The translations under genes and the position numbers were made by a program. DNA of 64,000 nt from assembly GCF_006539125.1 (NCBI RefSeq), contig NZ_BJMK01000008.1, positions 1 through 64,000 on the forward strand, read 5' to 3'. Shown piece by piece: positions 52,222-62,374 of the stretch. Each line of letters opens with the position of its first letter. Positions within the stretch are counted from its first letter, which is position 1. Source of the DNA: Gluconobacter sphaericus NBRC 12467. GTDB taxonomy: Bacteria > Pseudomonadota > Alphaproteobacteria > Acetobacterales > Acetobacteraceae. The notes under the pieces were generated by a model, which was not told the DNA's origin, searched no databases, and saw only the letters and a list, made by a program, of their open reading frames with translations.

Positions 52222-52734
52222 ATGGCTAAAGCTATTTTGAAAACCGCTGGAGACCGCGCTTTTATTCACTTCCAGGGTAAAATCATTCCGGTTTTGACGG
52301 GGCGGCGCGGTCTATCTCTTGACAAGGTCGAAGGCGATCTGTGCACCCCCGTGGGGGAACTGCCGATCCGACGTGTCCTCTATCGTGCAGACCGGATATC
52401 CAGCCCCGTTTGCGGTGTAGAGCTGCCTGTTGAACCAATCGCTCCCAATGACGGCTGGTGTGATGATCCGGCCCATCCCGACTACAACCGCGCCGTCTCC
52501 CTGCCCCACCCAGCTTCCTGCGAGACACTGTGGCGCGAGGACCATGTTTACGATCTCTGTATTGTGATGGGCTGGAACGACGCGCCAGCCGAGTCGGGGC
52601 GAGGCTCGGCTATTTTTCTGCACCTTCCGCCCGTCAGTGGTTACACGGAAGGCTGCATTGCCCTAGAGGAAAAGGAACTCCGCGCCCTTCTGCGGGACGG
52701 TCTCTCCCACATTACTGTGGAAAACCCGTCCTGA
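52222..52734 (+). CDS. L,D-transpeptidase (YkuD) family protein
   Basis: A 170-residue protein of the L,D-transpeptidase catalytic-domain class: LDKVEGDLCTPVGELPI at 33-50, then the active-site region with His134 in SAIFLHLPPVSG and Cys145 in YTEGCIALEE. The usual SHGC motif is TEGC here, a variant seen in a cytosolic-looking YkuD subgroup. ATG 52222 is chosen since AAAGGAA lies about 9 nt upstream; earlier in-frame codons have no support. No signal peptide is apparent, which is odd for an enzyme acting on peptidoglycan, so its role is uncertain. Confidence 0.8.
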   Translation: MAKAILKTAGDRAFIHFQGKIIPVLTGRRGLSLDKVEGDLCTPVGELPIRRVLYRADRISSPVCGVELPVEPIAPNDGWCDDPAHPDYNRAVSLPHPASCETLWREDHVYDLCIVMGWNDAPAESGRGSAIFLHLPPVSGYTEGCIALEEKELRALLRDGLSHITVENPS

Positions 52735-52741
52735 GATGATC

Positions 52742-54544
52742 TTATTCTGCTGCTGGCGGAACCATAGAGACCATGTAATCTCTCGGTTGAGGCACGGCTT
52801 TGTCATTGTCCTCGGCCGACCGGATCAGGATGTTTCCGTCACGCCGTACCACAAGAATGTCGAGCCTGTTCTCGTCCGTTCCGAAAGTCGGCGCGCTTTC
52901 TTCCGTGGCTTCCACTGCCACGAACCGCCACCCCTGTTCGAACAGCGTATCGAACAGGGTGTAATTCCAGGCGGGATCCCCCAGAACTTTGCCTCGCGCA
53001 TCGCGTGACAGGCCGTGATAGAAATCCAGCCGCGCCACGCCGGGGCTGATCTGATAGACGCGCTGCCGCCCCATGGTCGGTGCCAGATGTCCACACACCA
53101 TTCCGTTATAGATGCCATCACCCGTCGTCGCGATCAGATAATCAGCAGGGCGTTCTTCAAAGGATTCCTGTCCGTGCTGAGACAGGAGTTCCGCCCGTAG
53201 GACGGGAATATCCCTGCGTGTTGCCGGCATGAGTGCACTGGAGCGGTTGTCTACCAGAAGTACGGGCACGCCGGCCCTGCGCAGGCAGGACGCAAAATTG
53301 ATGGACCACGGACTTGCTCCCAGAATTGCAATCGCCGGATCGTTGGATAGCGTGAGCTTCAGAAGCCGCGCGATCGGTCTGAGCGAAAATCCATGCAGGA
53401 TCATCGTGACCGCAATCACGGCGAACACCGCTGGCATGATGAGATCCGCGGACTGATATCCAGCTTCCTTGAGGCTGATTCCGGCCTCACCGGCTACAGC
53501 CGCCGCCACGATACCGCGCGGCGCGATCCAGCCAACGAACAACTTTTCCTTCCAGGGCATGCTTGTTCCCAGTGTGGACAGGAAAATACCCATTGGCCGC
53601 ACAACAAACAGGACCACGACCGTCAGTGCGAAAATCGGAATGGAAAGCCGCGCCAGAACAGTGCGGTGAAGATCGGCTGTTAGCATGATGAACAGCACTG
53701 ACACGACCAGAACCACGAGCGATTCTTTCATGCGTCGCAGTTCCGTGACACCAGGGATCTGAAGATTTGCCAGCGCCATACCAAAGATCGTGACGGCCAT
53801 CAGTCCTGCGCCACCCATCTCAAGATTGCATAGCGAAAAGATCACCAGCGCTATCGAGATCAGCATTGGGGTCTTGAGGATTTCCGGCATCAAATCTCGT
53901 GTAAAGAGATAGCGGATCAGATAGGCCGGCAGGATTCCTGCCGATAGTGAGACGGCAATTGCTCCCAGAAGGTCCGGCAGCGTATGCGTAAAGAACACGT
54001 CCGCATGAACGTCCACATGCAGCATCATGAGCTGAAGGACGACAGCTGCCAGAATCGCGCCCAGAGGATCGTTGACGATGGCTTCCCAGCGTAGGAATGC
54101 GGCCACGCGCGGCTGAAGCTTGGCGCTGCGTAGCAGCGGCAGAACCACCGTCGGTCCCGTTACGACGACGATCGCCCCGAACAGCATGGATGTACCCCAC
54201 TCCAGATGCGCGACATAACGCGCCGCCAGGGAGCCCAGAACCCAGTTGATCGGTAGTGCAAGCATCGTCAGGCGTGCAACGCCCTCACCGGCTTCGCGCA
54301 ACTGGCGGAAATCCAGCGCCATGCCGCCTTCGAACACTACGAGCGCCACGAGTAGCGACACCAGAGGCCGGAACATCCACCCCATCGTCTCCGATGGATG
54401 AAGAATACCCAGTCCAGGTCCGAAGATCAGGCCCAGCAAAAACAGAAGGACAATAGCCGGAAGTCGGAATCGCCACGCGACCCACTGGGCCAGCATCCCT
54501 GCTCCGAAAGTCGAGGCAATGCCGATAAGAATGTCATATTGCAT
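52742..54544 (-). CDS. CPA1-type sodium/proton antiporter with C-terminal cytoplasmic domain
   Basis: A 600-residue membrane antiporter. Residues 1-400 hold about 12 hydrophobic segments with the CPA1 ion-site stretch GPTVVLPLLRSAKLQPRVAA and LRWEAIVNDPLGAI, the Asp pair region of the family. The rest (about 405-600) resembles a Rossmann-like TrkA-N regulatory domain (AIAILGASPWSINFASCLRR, VPVLLVDNRSSALM, YLIATTGDGI), which may sense nucleotides. It is divergent from the GNAT gene. The ion used cannot be read from sequence. Confidence 0.9.
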   Translation of the reverse strand: MQYDILIGIASTFGAGMLAQWVAWRFRLPAIVLLFLLGLIFGPGLGILHPSETMGWMFRPLVSLLVALVVFEGGMALDFRQLREAGEGVARLTMLALPINWVLGSLAARYVAHLEWGTSMLFGAIVVVTGPTVVLPLLRSAKLQPRVAAFLRWEAIVNDPLGAILAAVVLQLMMLHVDVHADVFFTHTLPDLLGAIAVSLSAGILPAYLIRYLFTRDLMPEILKTPMLISIALVIFSLCNLEMGGAGLMAVTIFGMALANLQIPGVTELRRMKESLVVLVVSVLFIMLTADLHRTVLARLSIPIFALTVVVLFVVRPMGIFLSTLGTSMPWKEKLFVGWIAPRGIVAAAVAGEAGISLKEAGYQSADLIMPAVFAVIAVTMILHGFSLRPIARLLKLTLSNDPAIAILGASPWSINFASCLRRAGVPVLLVDNRSSALMPATRRDIPVLRAELLSQHGQESFEERPADYLIATTGDGIYNGMVCGHLAPTMGRQRVYQISPGVARLDFYHGLSRDARGKVLGDPAWNYTLFDTLFEQGWRFVAVEATEESAPTFGTDENRLDILVVRRDGNILIRSAEDNDKAVPQPRDYMVSMVPPAAE

Positions 54545-54636
54545 GGATGTTCGGGACGGGCTCCGCGTTATGGATACGAAGCGGTATCATATCCCGGATC
54601 AGCCAATGCACCTAAATTATGGAATAATGATCAGTT

Positions 54637-55161
54637 ATGATGCGCCCGCAGTCCCTGCCAGATACGGACCTCCTGATCCGTCCCGCCCATTCGCTGGACC
54701 GTGAAGGAATCTGGTGTCTCCTGTCCCCCGTTCTGCGCAAGGCAGAAACCTACGCGTTGCCCCGTCATTGGGGACGGCGACAGGCGCTGGCGTACTGGAT
54801 GGATGTGGAGCATCGCGTCTACGTCGCACAGACCCGTGACTATGAGATTGTCGGGACATTTTATCTTCAGGCCAATCAAAAAGGCGGTGGTGCGCATATT
54901 GCCAATGCTGGTTTCGTCGCCCGGCCCGGCTTCGGCGCGGGCCGCCTCATGGCCGAGCATGCCTTGGCGCAAGCCATGAAACTCGGCTTTCGCGCCATGC
55001 AGTTCAATTTCGTTGTTAGCACAAATTTGCGTGCCATAGTCTTATGGGAATCACTAGGCTTCCGGGTGATCGGCACGCTTCCCGGAGCATTCGACCACCC
55101 ATCCCAAGGTTATGTGGACGCACTGGTTATGTGGAAGGACCTTCTGCCGCCGGCGTCGTAA
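54637..55161 (+). CDS. GNAT-family N-acetyltransferase
   Basis: A 174-residue single-domain acetyltransferase. The acetyl-CoA loop is in NAGFVARPGFGAGRLMAEHA and the C-terminal strand in LWESLGFRVIGTLPGAF. Its substrate is unknown. The 3' end overlaps the convergent rsmB-type gene by 35 nt, so both stop codons lie in the partner's coding sequence. The two ATGs at 54637 and 54640 are adjacent and cannot be told apart. Confidence 0.85.
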   Translation: MMRPQSLPDTDLLIRPAHSLDREGIWCLLSPVLRKAETYALPRHWGRRQALAYWMDVEHRVYVAQTRDYEIVGTFYLQANQKGGGAHIANAGFVARPGFGAGRLMAEHALAQAMKLGFRAMQFNFVVSTNLRAIVLWESLGFRVIGTLPGAFDHPSQGYVDALVMWKDLLPPAS

Positions 55162-56500
55162 TCACGGATTCAGCTGTCTCGGTCGGCTCTTCAGGCTTCA
55201 CTTCCGTCATGACCCGCTCCAGCACACAGGCAAAGAACCCGTCCGTTCCGTCCCGCAACGGCGTCAGGGAAAACTGCGCCTTGTTCCGTAGTTCGGTAGG
55301 CAGGAGTTCAGACATTTGCTCTTTCGGCAGGCGCGTGAAATCCTTGCGACGCTTGAGGAAAGAATCGATCTGCTGCCCGTTCTCGCACGCCAAAAGCGAA
55401 CAGGTCGCATAGATCATCCGCCCACCCGGCTTCACCAAAGATGCTGCACGATCAAGGATTTGTGCCTGTTTGATAACAAGCTCCTGAATGTCTTCGGGCG
55501 TCAGGCGCAGCCGTGCATCTGGGTTCCGACGCCAGGTTCCGGTTCCTGAGCACGGTGCGTCGACCAGCACCCGGTCGAAGCTACCAGCTCGACGCTTGGC
55601 CCATTTGTCTCCCGACACCAGAAGATGCCGCTCGACGTTATGAACGCCTGCCCGACGCAGCCGCTTGACCGCTCCGTCTAGGCGCTTTTCATGCACATCA
55701 CATGCTACGATATGCCCGCGATTTTCCATGGTCATCGCCAGTGCCAGCGTTTTGCCACCCGCACCTGCACAGTAATCCAGAACCCGGTGTTCGCCGTGCG
55801 CATTCGCGGCTGCCACCACAAGCTGGCTACCCTCGTCCTGGATTTCGACCAGCCCATCCTTAAACGCTTGCGTCGCCGTTACGGGCTGGCGTCCATCAAG
55901 CCGCAGTCCCCAGGGCGAGAGCTTCGTCGGTTCTGGTTGAAGCGATTCGCGGCGAAGCTCGCGGATGGCCGCCTCACGGCTTCCTTTTAGCAGATTGACA
56001 CGCAGATCGAGTGTCGGCGTTCCGAGCATGGCTTCCATCTCGTCTGGAAGGCGGTTGCCGAACGTCTCGCGTAGTGCGCTGTCCAGCCAGTCCGGATATT
56101 CAAGGCGTACGGCAATGGGTTGTTTTTGGGCGGAAAGTTCTTTTCCTTCCAACCCCTTGAGCGCCATATCTTCACGTGATGTCAGAGGCTTCTGCGCATA
56201 GCGCTCGCCACTGAACAGCTTGCGGACGTTATCCATCGTTTCCCCACCGAGAAGAAGCGATGCCGAGCACAGCAGGCGTGGAGAAATGTCGCCGGAAATA
56301 TCCTTAAGATGCCATTGCAGCCGTCGCCAACCCCGCAGGACATCCCAGACGATCGTGGAGATGGCCCGACGGTCTCCGCCACCAATATAACGGCGTTCGC
56401 GGAAAAAAGCGTTGGCTGTGGCGTCGGCGGGACGGCGGGGCGCGTTCTGGATCGCACAGAGCAGATCGATGGCGCCTGAAAGACGGGCTGCGGGGGTCAT
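55127..56500 (-). CDS. RsmB/Sun-type rRNA cytosine-C5 methyltransferase
   Basis: A 457-residue RNA m5C methyltransferase of the RsmB/NOP2 group, with an N-terminal NusB-like region (residues 1-130) and a SAM-binding core: LDYCAGAGGKTLALAM (motif I), VACDVHEKRLDGAVKRL, FDRVLVDAPCSGTGTWRRNP (Cys motif) and MIYATCSLLACENG (catalytic Cys). RsmB modifies 16S rRNA C967 in E. coli; the exact target here is not proven. It lies 56 nt downstream of guaB, an order seen in other alphaproteobacteria. Confidence 0.93.
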   Translation of the reverse strand: MTPAARLSGAIDLLCAIQNAPRRPADATANAFFRERRYIGGGDRRAISTIVWDVLRGWRRLQWHLKDISGDISPRLLCSASLLLGGETMDNVRKLFSGERYAQKPLTSREDMALKGLEGKELSAQKQPIAVRLEYPDWLDSALRETFGNRLPDEMEAMLGTPTLDLRVNLLKGSREAAIRELRRESLQPEPTKLSPWGLRLDGRQPVTATQAFKDGLVEIQDEGSQLVVAAANAHGEHRVLDYCAGAGGKTLALAMTMENRGHIVACDVHEKRLDGAVKRLRRAGVHNVERHLLVSGDKWAKRRAGSFDRVLVDAPCSGTGTWRRNPDARLRLTPEDIQELVIKQAQILDRAASLVKPGGRMIYATCSLLACENGQQIDSFLKRRKDFTRLPKEQMSELLPTELRNKAQFSLTPLRDGTDGFFACVLERVMTEVKPEEPTETAESVITTPAAEGPST

Positions 56501-56556
56501 AGCGCCCCCGTAGCCCGTTTAGCCCCTCAATGCGAGAGGCTTTGATGCAGGAACGC

Positions 56557-58065
<1,509 letters not shown>

Positions 58066-58200
58066 TTACGTCATGCGTCGTGACGACGCGATATGTGTGA
58101 ACCGGAGACCAAGAGGCCGCCCGGCCGTTGGCGGGTCCTCATAGAGTAATTTACCCCTTGAGGGGAAGTCTCTTTTTTGCGGTATTTTCTGAGGATTTTT

Positions 58201-58274
58201 TGGCTGGGAGACCTGGATTCGAACCAGGGCTGACCGGGTCAGAGCCGGTAGTTCTACCGCTAAACTATCTCCCA
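58201..58274 (-). tRNA. tRNA-Gln (anticodon CTG)
   Basis: The minus strand folds into a full cloverleaf. The acceptor is TGGGAGA with TCTCCCA, and the anticodon stem is ACCGG/CCGGT around CTCTGAC. Anticodon CTG reads CAG. The T loop TTCGAAT is standard. The CCA end is encoded. No other tRNA gene is adjacent. Confidence 0.95.
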
Positions 58275-58432
58275 AGCGGTGAGAGGGTGTTTATCAATCG
58301 CCCCGGGGTGGCGCAAGGGGGCGATTGATATTTTTTTCAGAAAAACTGATATTTTTCTTGCGACTAGGGTCCTGCGCACCCCATGCTGCTTTTCCAAGGT
58401 CCCAGATCAAGGGCAAGCGGGAGCCGAAACAC

Positions 58433-59554
58433 ATGATGAGGTATAGAACGGATTACAACCTGTCAGGCCCTGTGCCTGTGCATGCGTCTGCCAGACGTAC
58501 GGGTCCGTTCTTTGGTGCCATCGATCTCGGTACCAACAACTGCCGCCTCATGATTGCAGCGGGTACGCCCAACGGTTTTCGTGTAGTGGATAGCTTCAAT
58601 CGCTCAGTCCGTCTGGGCGAAGGCCTGCGCGCTAGTGGCCGTCTTGCTGAAGAGTCCATGAAGCGTGCGCTTGATGCACTCCGTATTTGTGCAGAACGCA
58701 TGAAGCAGTGGCCCCTCGTCCATGTCCGCGCCGTTGCGACCGAAGCTTGTCGTCAGGCTGCCAATGGTCGCGAGTTTCTGGCGCGCGTACAGCATGAGAC
58801 AGGTCTGACGATTGATATCATCACGGCTCGTGAAGAAGCGGAGTTGGCGCTTGAAAGCTGCTCCCCCCTCTTCCGGCAGCCGGAGCACAAGCCGGTTCAG
58901 GCAGATCGTGGGGTCCTTTTCGATATCGGAGGTGGCTCTACCGAGGTCGCCTGGGTCCGGATCGATCCGGAGCGTCAGACCCAGACCTTGATAGGCACAA
59001 CAAGTGTCCCCGTCGGCGTAATTACTCTTCAGGAAATGTTCGGTGAAGGACATGGCCCCTCTTATGAGACGATGGTCAGTCATGTTCAGGGCTATCTGAA
59101 AAGTTTCGAGACCGTTCACCGTATTCGGCGTGAGGTAACGCTCGGCAAAACACGGCTGATTGGCACCTCCGGAACCGTGACGACGCTAGCCGGAGTGGCG
59201 CTCTCCCTACCCCGTTATAACCGCGCGGCTATTGATGGCCTGACACTGCCTGGCCCAAGCATGGTTGATGCCATCGGCAACCTGCGCCGTCTGGATCGTG
59301 ACGAACTGGCAGAGCATCCTTGCGTGGGGGCTGAACGCATGAAATTCGTTCTGCCGGGCTGTGCAATTTTCGAAGCGATCCATCGTCTATGGCCGGTTGA
59401 GGACGTAACGATTGCGGACCGGGGGTTGCGCGACGGGATGTTGCTGCGTATGGCCCGCGATCATGGTCAGCGTTCCGGCAAGGGGCGCAGTACGACCAGT
59501 CGCCATGCCACGCCTCGGTCACGGGGCCCATTCGGGACATACGCAACGATATGA
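58433..59554 (+). CDS. ppx: Exopolyphosphatase/guanosine pentaphosphatase (Ppx/GppA) family protein
   Basis: A 373-residue member of the ASKHA-fold Ppx/GppA family, which hydrolyses polyphosphate or pppGpp. The phosphate loops read FFGAIDLGTNNCRLMIA and GVLFDIGGGSTEVAWV, with TSVPVGVITLQEMF and GTSGTVTTLAGV further on. Length is that of the short class without an HD extension; no metal-dependent HD domain is visible. ATG 58433 is chosen with GGGAG 9 nt upstream. It overlaps rlmE by 4 nt (ATGA). Polyphosphatase versus pppGpp specificity cannot be read. Confidence 0.9.
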   Translation: MMRYRTDYNLSGPVPVHASARRTGPFFGAIDLGTNNCRLMIAAGTPNGFRVVDSFNRSVRLGEGLRASGRLAEESMKRALDALRICAERMKQWPLVHVRAVATEACRQAANGREFLARVQHETGLTIDIITAREEAELALESCSPLFRQPEHKPVQADRGVLFDIGGGSTEVAWVRIDPERQTQTLIGTTSVPVGVITLQEMFGEGHGPSYETMVSHVQGYLKSFETVHRIRREVTLGKTRLIGTSGTVTTLAGVALSLPRYNRAAIDGLTLPGPSMVDAIGNLRRLDRDELAEHPCVGAERMKFVLPGCAIFEAIHRLWPVEDVTIADRGLRDGMLLRMARDHGQRSGKGRSTTSRHATPRSRGPFGTYATI

Positions 59555-60357
59555 AGCCGCCAAGATCCCGCTCCGGTTCCAGTAAGGACACGGGACCGAA
59601 GCGTATTCCGGGAAAGGCCCTGAAAAGCGCCTCCAACCCCGGTGAAAACGACGCAACGCTTGATTCTGCAACCGCCCGCACGGCCCGCAACAAGACCGTG
59701 TCGTTACGCACGGCCCGTGGACGCACCACGGCCCAGCAGCGCTGGCTCAATCGTCAGCTGAACGATCCCTATGTGGCGGCCGCCCGCAAGCAGGGCTGGC
59801 GTTCGCGTGCTGCTTTCAAGCTGATCGAAATCGACGACCGATTCAAATTGATCGGGGAAGGTACGCGGATCATCGATCTGGGTGCTGCTCCTGGTGGCTG
59901 GACTCAGGTCGCGGTTAAGCGTGGGGCTAAGCATGTTGTGGGGCTGGATCTGCTTCCGGTCGATCCTGTTGCGGGTGCGGAAGTCATCGAGGGGGACTTT
60001 ACGGATCCCGAGATGCCGGATCGCCTGAAGGATATGCTGGGTGGTCCGGCCGATCTCGTCATGTCCGATATGGCGCCGAATACGACGGGTCATGCCGCAA
60101 CCGACCACATGCGGATCATGGGGCTCGCGGAAGGAGCGCTTGATTTCGCTTTTCAGGTTCTGGCCGAAGGGGGAAGCTTCATCGCCAAGGTATTCCAGGG
60201 TGGTTCGGAAAAAGACATGCTGGCACTGATGAAAACAGCGTTTTCCAGCGTCAAGCACGTCAAGCCCCCGGCATCTCGCAAGGAATCCAGCGAGCTTTAT
60301 GTCATTGCAACGGGTTTCCGCCCGGAGCGTTTGCTCGAAAGCAGCAAGGGTGCCTGA
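59551..60357 (+). CDS. rlmE: 23S rRNA 2'-O-ribose methyltransferase RlmE (FtsJ)
   Basis: A 268-residue SAM-dependent methyltransferase that modifies U2552 of 23S rRNA. The RrmJ/FtsJ core begins at WLNRQLNDPYVAAARKQGWR, with the K-D-K-E tetrad represented in RSRAAFKL, SDMAPN, AKVFQGG and SSELYVIA, and the SAM loop in IDLGAAPGGWTQVAV. An N-terminal extension of about 60 basic residues precedes the core and looks disordered. ATG 59551 overlaps the ppx stop as ATGA. Confidence 0.96.
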   Translation: MKPPRSRSGSSKDTGPKRIPGKALKSASNPGENDATLDSATARTARNKTVSLRTARGRTTAQQRWLNRQLNDPYVAAARKQGWRSRAAFKLIEIDDRFKLIGEGTRIIDLGAAPGGWTQVAVKRGAKHVVGLDLLPVDPVAGAEVIEGDFTDPEMPDRLKDMLGGPADLVMSDMAPNTTGHAATDHMRIMGLAEGALDFAFQVLAEGGSFIAKVFQGGSEKDMLALMKTAFSSVKHVKPPASRKESSELYVIATGFRPERLLESSKGA

Positions 60358-60412
60358 GGGCAGCAGATACCACTACCCTGTATAGATTTTTTCGGAAGAA
60401 TAACCTGTCTCG

Positions 60413-61774
60413 ATGCTTGCCAGCCTGCTCGTTATTCTTTTGTATCTCTGCTTTCTGCCCGTTATCTCCATTGCGCTGGCTCGGCAGCCTCATAAGGATC
60501 TCCCGCCATGGGCGATCTGCCTTTCATTAGTCGCGACCGAAACATCGACCCTGACCATCGTCAGTGTCCCGGGCGTGGCTTACCTCAAGGGTTATGTTTT
60601 TGTCGGGCTGGCCATTGGATACCTGATTGGTCGCACGGCGGTCGCAATCTGGTTTCTGCCGCTGCATGAACGTGGCGCAACATCCATCTATCGCTATATT
60701 GGCCAGAGATTTGGTACAAAACTACAGAAGCTCCTCTCTGGCACCTTTCTGATCACCCGCCTCGTCGCCGAAGGCGTCCGCCTCTACGCTGGAATGCTTC
60801 CCGTCTCGATGCTGTTTGCCAGCATGGGTTATCCAGTCTCGGACCTGATTCTTCTATTTCTGATCGTTCTGCTGACGCTAGCTTATACAATCGCGGGCGG
60901 TCTGAAAGCCGTTGTCTGGTCCGACAGTCTCCAGCTTGGACTGTATCTGGGCGGAAGTATTGCCTGTCTTATCGTGATCTGGTGCCGCGCGGGGGCAGCT
61001 CCCTTTCACTGGGCCCCTGTCTTCAGTCATGGCCTGCCCGTCTTTACAGATCCGTTTTCCATCGCCGGCGCAGTTATCGGCGGGGCTATTCTAGCTCTGG
61101 CTTCGCACGGGACCGATCAGTTGATGCTGCAACGTTGTCTTGCGGCGAAGACCCTTAATGGTGCGCGCGCGGCGATGATCGGCAGTGTTTTTGTCGTGGG
61201 AGGGTTTTTTGCCCTGCTCTCCTTCATTGGTGTGGCATTGCGGGATCTGATGCCGGCTCAGGGGGCGCGGCCCGACGCACTGTTTCCGCATTTCATCCTG
61301 ACCTTGCCACCCGTATTAGGCGGCCTTATGGTCGCAGGTATACTCGCTGCGACTATGGGGTCCCTGTCCAGCGCTATGAACGCGATGGCGGCCGCAAGTC
61401 GGACAGACTTTATGCCGCACGGCCCGTTCTCTCTAAGGAGCCTGACGGCGTTCTGGGCTTTTCTTCTTGTTCTGACCGCGATGCTGTTTTCGCGCCCAAG
61501 TGGTTCGGCTGTCGTCTTCGGCCTCTCCATCGCGTCCTACAGCTATGGCGCCACCCTTGGAGTATTCCTGCTGGCCATGATCGGCCATTCCCGGGATGAA
61601 CGAGCTGCGATTGCCGGTTTCATATCCGCAGTGATCGTGCTGGCGCTTGTGTCCCTCATCCGGATTGAGGGGCATTCCATTGCCTTTCCGTGGCTCGTTC
61701 CGATCGGTGTCGCGGCCACGTTTGCCGGTGCCGGGACCTTCTCAGGCCTGAGGCGAATTGGTCTGCAGGAATGA
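60413..61774 (+). CDS. Sodium:solute symporter (SSS) family transporter
   Basis: A 453-residue transporter with about 12-13 hydrophobic segments. The SSS-family features are ATETSTLTIVSVPGVAYLKG near residue 40, LAYTIAGGLKAVVWSDSLQLG near 160 and the ASHGTDQLMLQRCLAAK stretch near 230. Its substrate is unknown. It starts 55 nt after rlmE on the same strand, with no terminator seen between. Its 3' end overlaps the convergent hpnG gene by 33 nt. Confidence 0.9.
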   Translation: MLASLLVILLYLCFLPVISIALARQPHKDLPPWAICLSLVATETSTLTIVSVPGVAYLKGYVFVGLAIGYLIGRTAVAIWFLPLHERGATSIYRYIGQRFGTKLQKLLSGTFLITRLVAEGVRLYAGMLPVSMLFASMGYPVSDLILLFLIVLLTLAYTIAGGLKAVVWSDSLQLGLYLGGSIACLIVIWCRAGAAPFHWAPVFSHGLPVFTDPFSIAGAVIGGAILALASHGTDQLMLQRCLAAKTLNGARAAMIGSVFVVGGFFALLSFIGVALRDLMPAQGARPDALFPHFILTLPPVLGGLMVAGILAATMGSLSSAMNAMAAASRTDFMPHGPFSLRSLTAFWAFLLVLTAMLFSRPSGSAVVFGLSIASYSYGATLGVFLLAMIGHSRDERAAIAGFISAVIVLALVSLIRIEGHSIAFPWLVPIGVAATFAGAGTFSGLRRIGLQE

Positions 61775-62374
61775 AGCCATGGAACGCTGGGCGATGGCCG
61801 CTTCCCTGCCCAGACGGATCAGTCCGCCGATCTGCAGGGGATGTCGCAGAAGGGAACCCACTAGGCCTGGTACATACACGGCCCCATCTCTGACGCTGGT
61901 CTTGACCGCGGGCGGGAGATCCCGCTTTGCATCGTCACAGACCACCCGTAGAACAGTAAAAGGCAGACCTACATCGGCAACGACGCCGCTTTCCATGTCC
62001 ACAGCCAGGCATTCTGTCTGCGAAAAGTATAAGGCTTTTTCCAGAGCCAGTTCGACCAGTGCGTCGCTGTGCAGGATGCCACCACGTCGCGCATAGGCCG
62101 AGCCGAACATTTCACTCAGACGCGGATCGCAGGAAATATCCCTGTTCTGGTAACGGACATGGTCCGCCACGATGACTGTTCCGGGTGCAATGTCCGGTGA
62201 GAGGCTTCCTGCGCATCCGAAAGACAGGAGTTCCGTTGCGCCTGCATTGAGCAGACGTTCCACTCCCCTGCGCGCGCCTTCCGGCGTGGCATTGCTCAAT
62301 GCCACGGGAGTATTCGGCAGGAAGCGTCGGATCAGACTGGCTTCCTGTTTCAGGCCTGCGAGAATACCGAGCAT
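61742..62374 (-). CDS. hpnG: Hopanoid-associated phosphorylase, HpnG-type
   Basis: A 210-residue purine-nucleoside-phosphorylase-fold protein. In hopanoid clusters HpnG is thought to remove adenine from adenosylhopane to give phosphoribosylhopane. The core shows GILAGLKQEASLIRRF at the N-terminus, LLSFGCAGSLSPDIAPGTVI in the phosphate-binding region and CLAVDMESGVVADVG with the base-site Glu. It overlaps the squalene-hopene cyclase gene by one base (TGATG), confirming its hopanoid context. Confidence 0.9.
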   Translation of the reverse strand: MLGILAGLKQEASLIRRFLPNTPVALSNATPEGARRGVERLLNAGATELLSFGCAGSLSPDIAPGTVIVADHVRYQNRDISCDPRLSEMFGSAYARRGGILHSDALVELALEKALYFSQTECLAVDMESGVVADVGLPFTVLRVVCDDAKRDLPPAVKTSVRDGAVYVPGLVGSLLRHPLQIGGLIRLGREAAIAQRSMASFLQTNSPQA

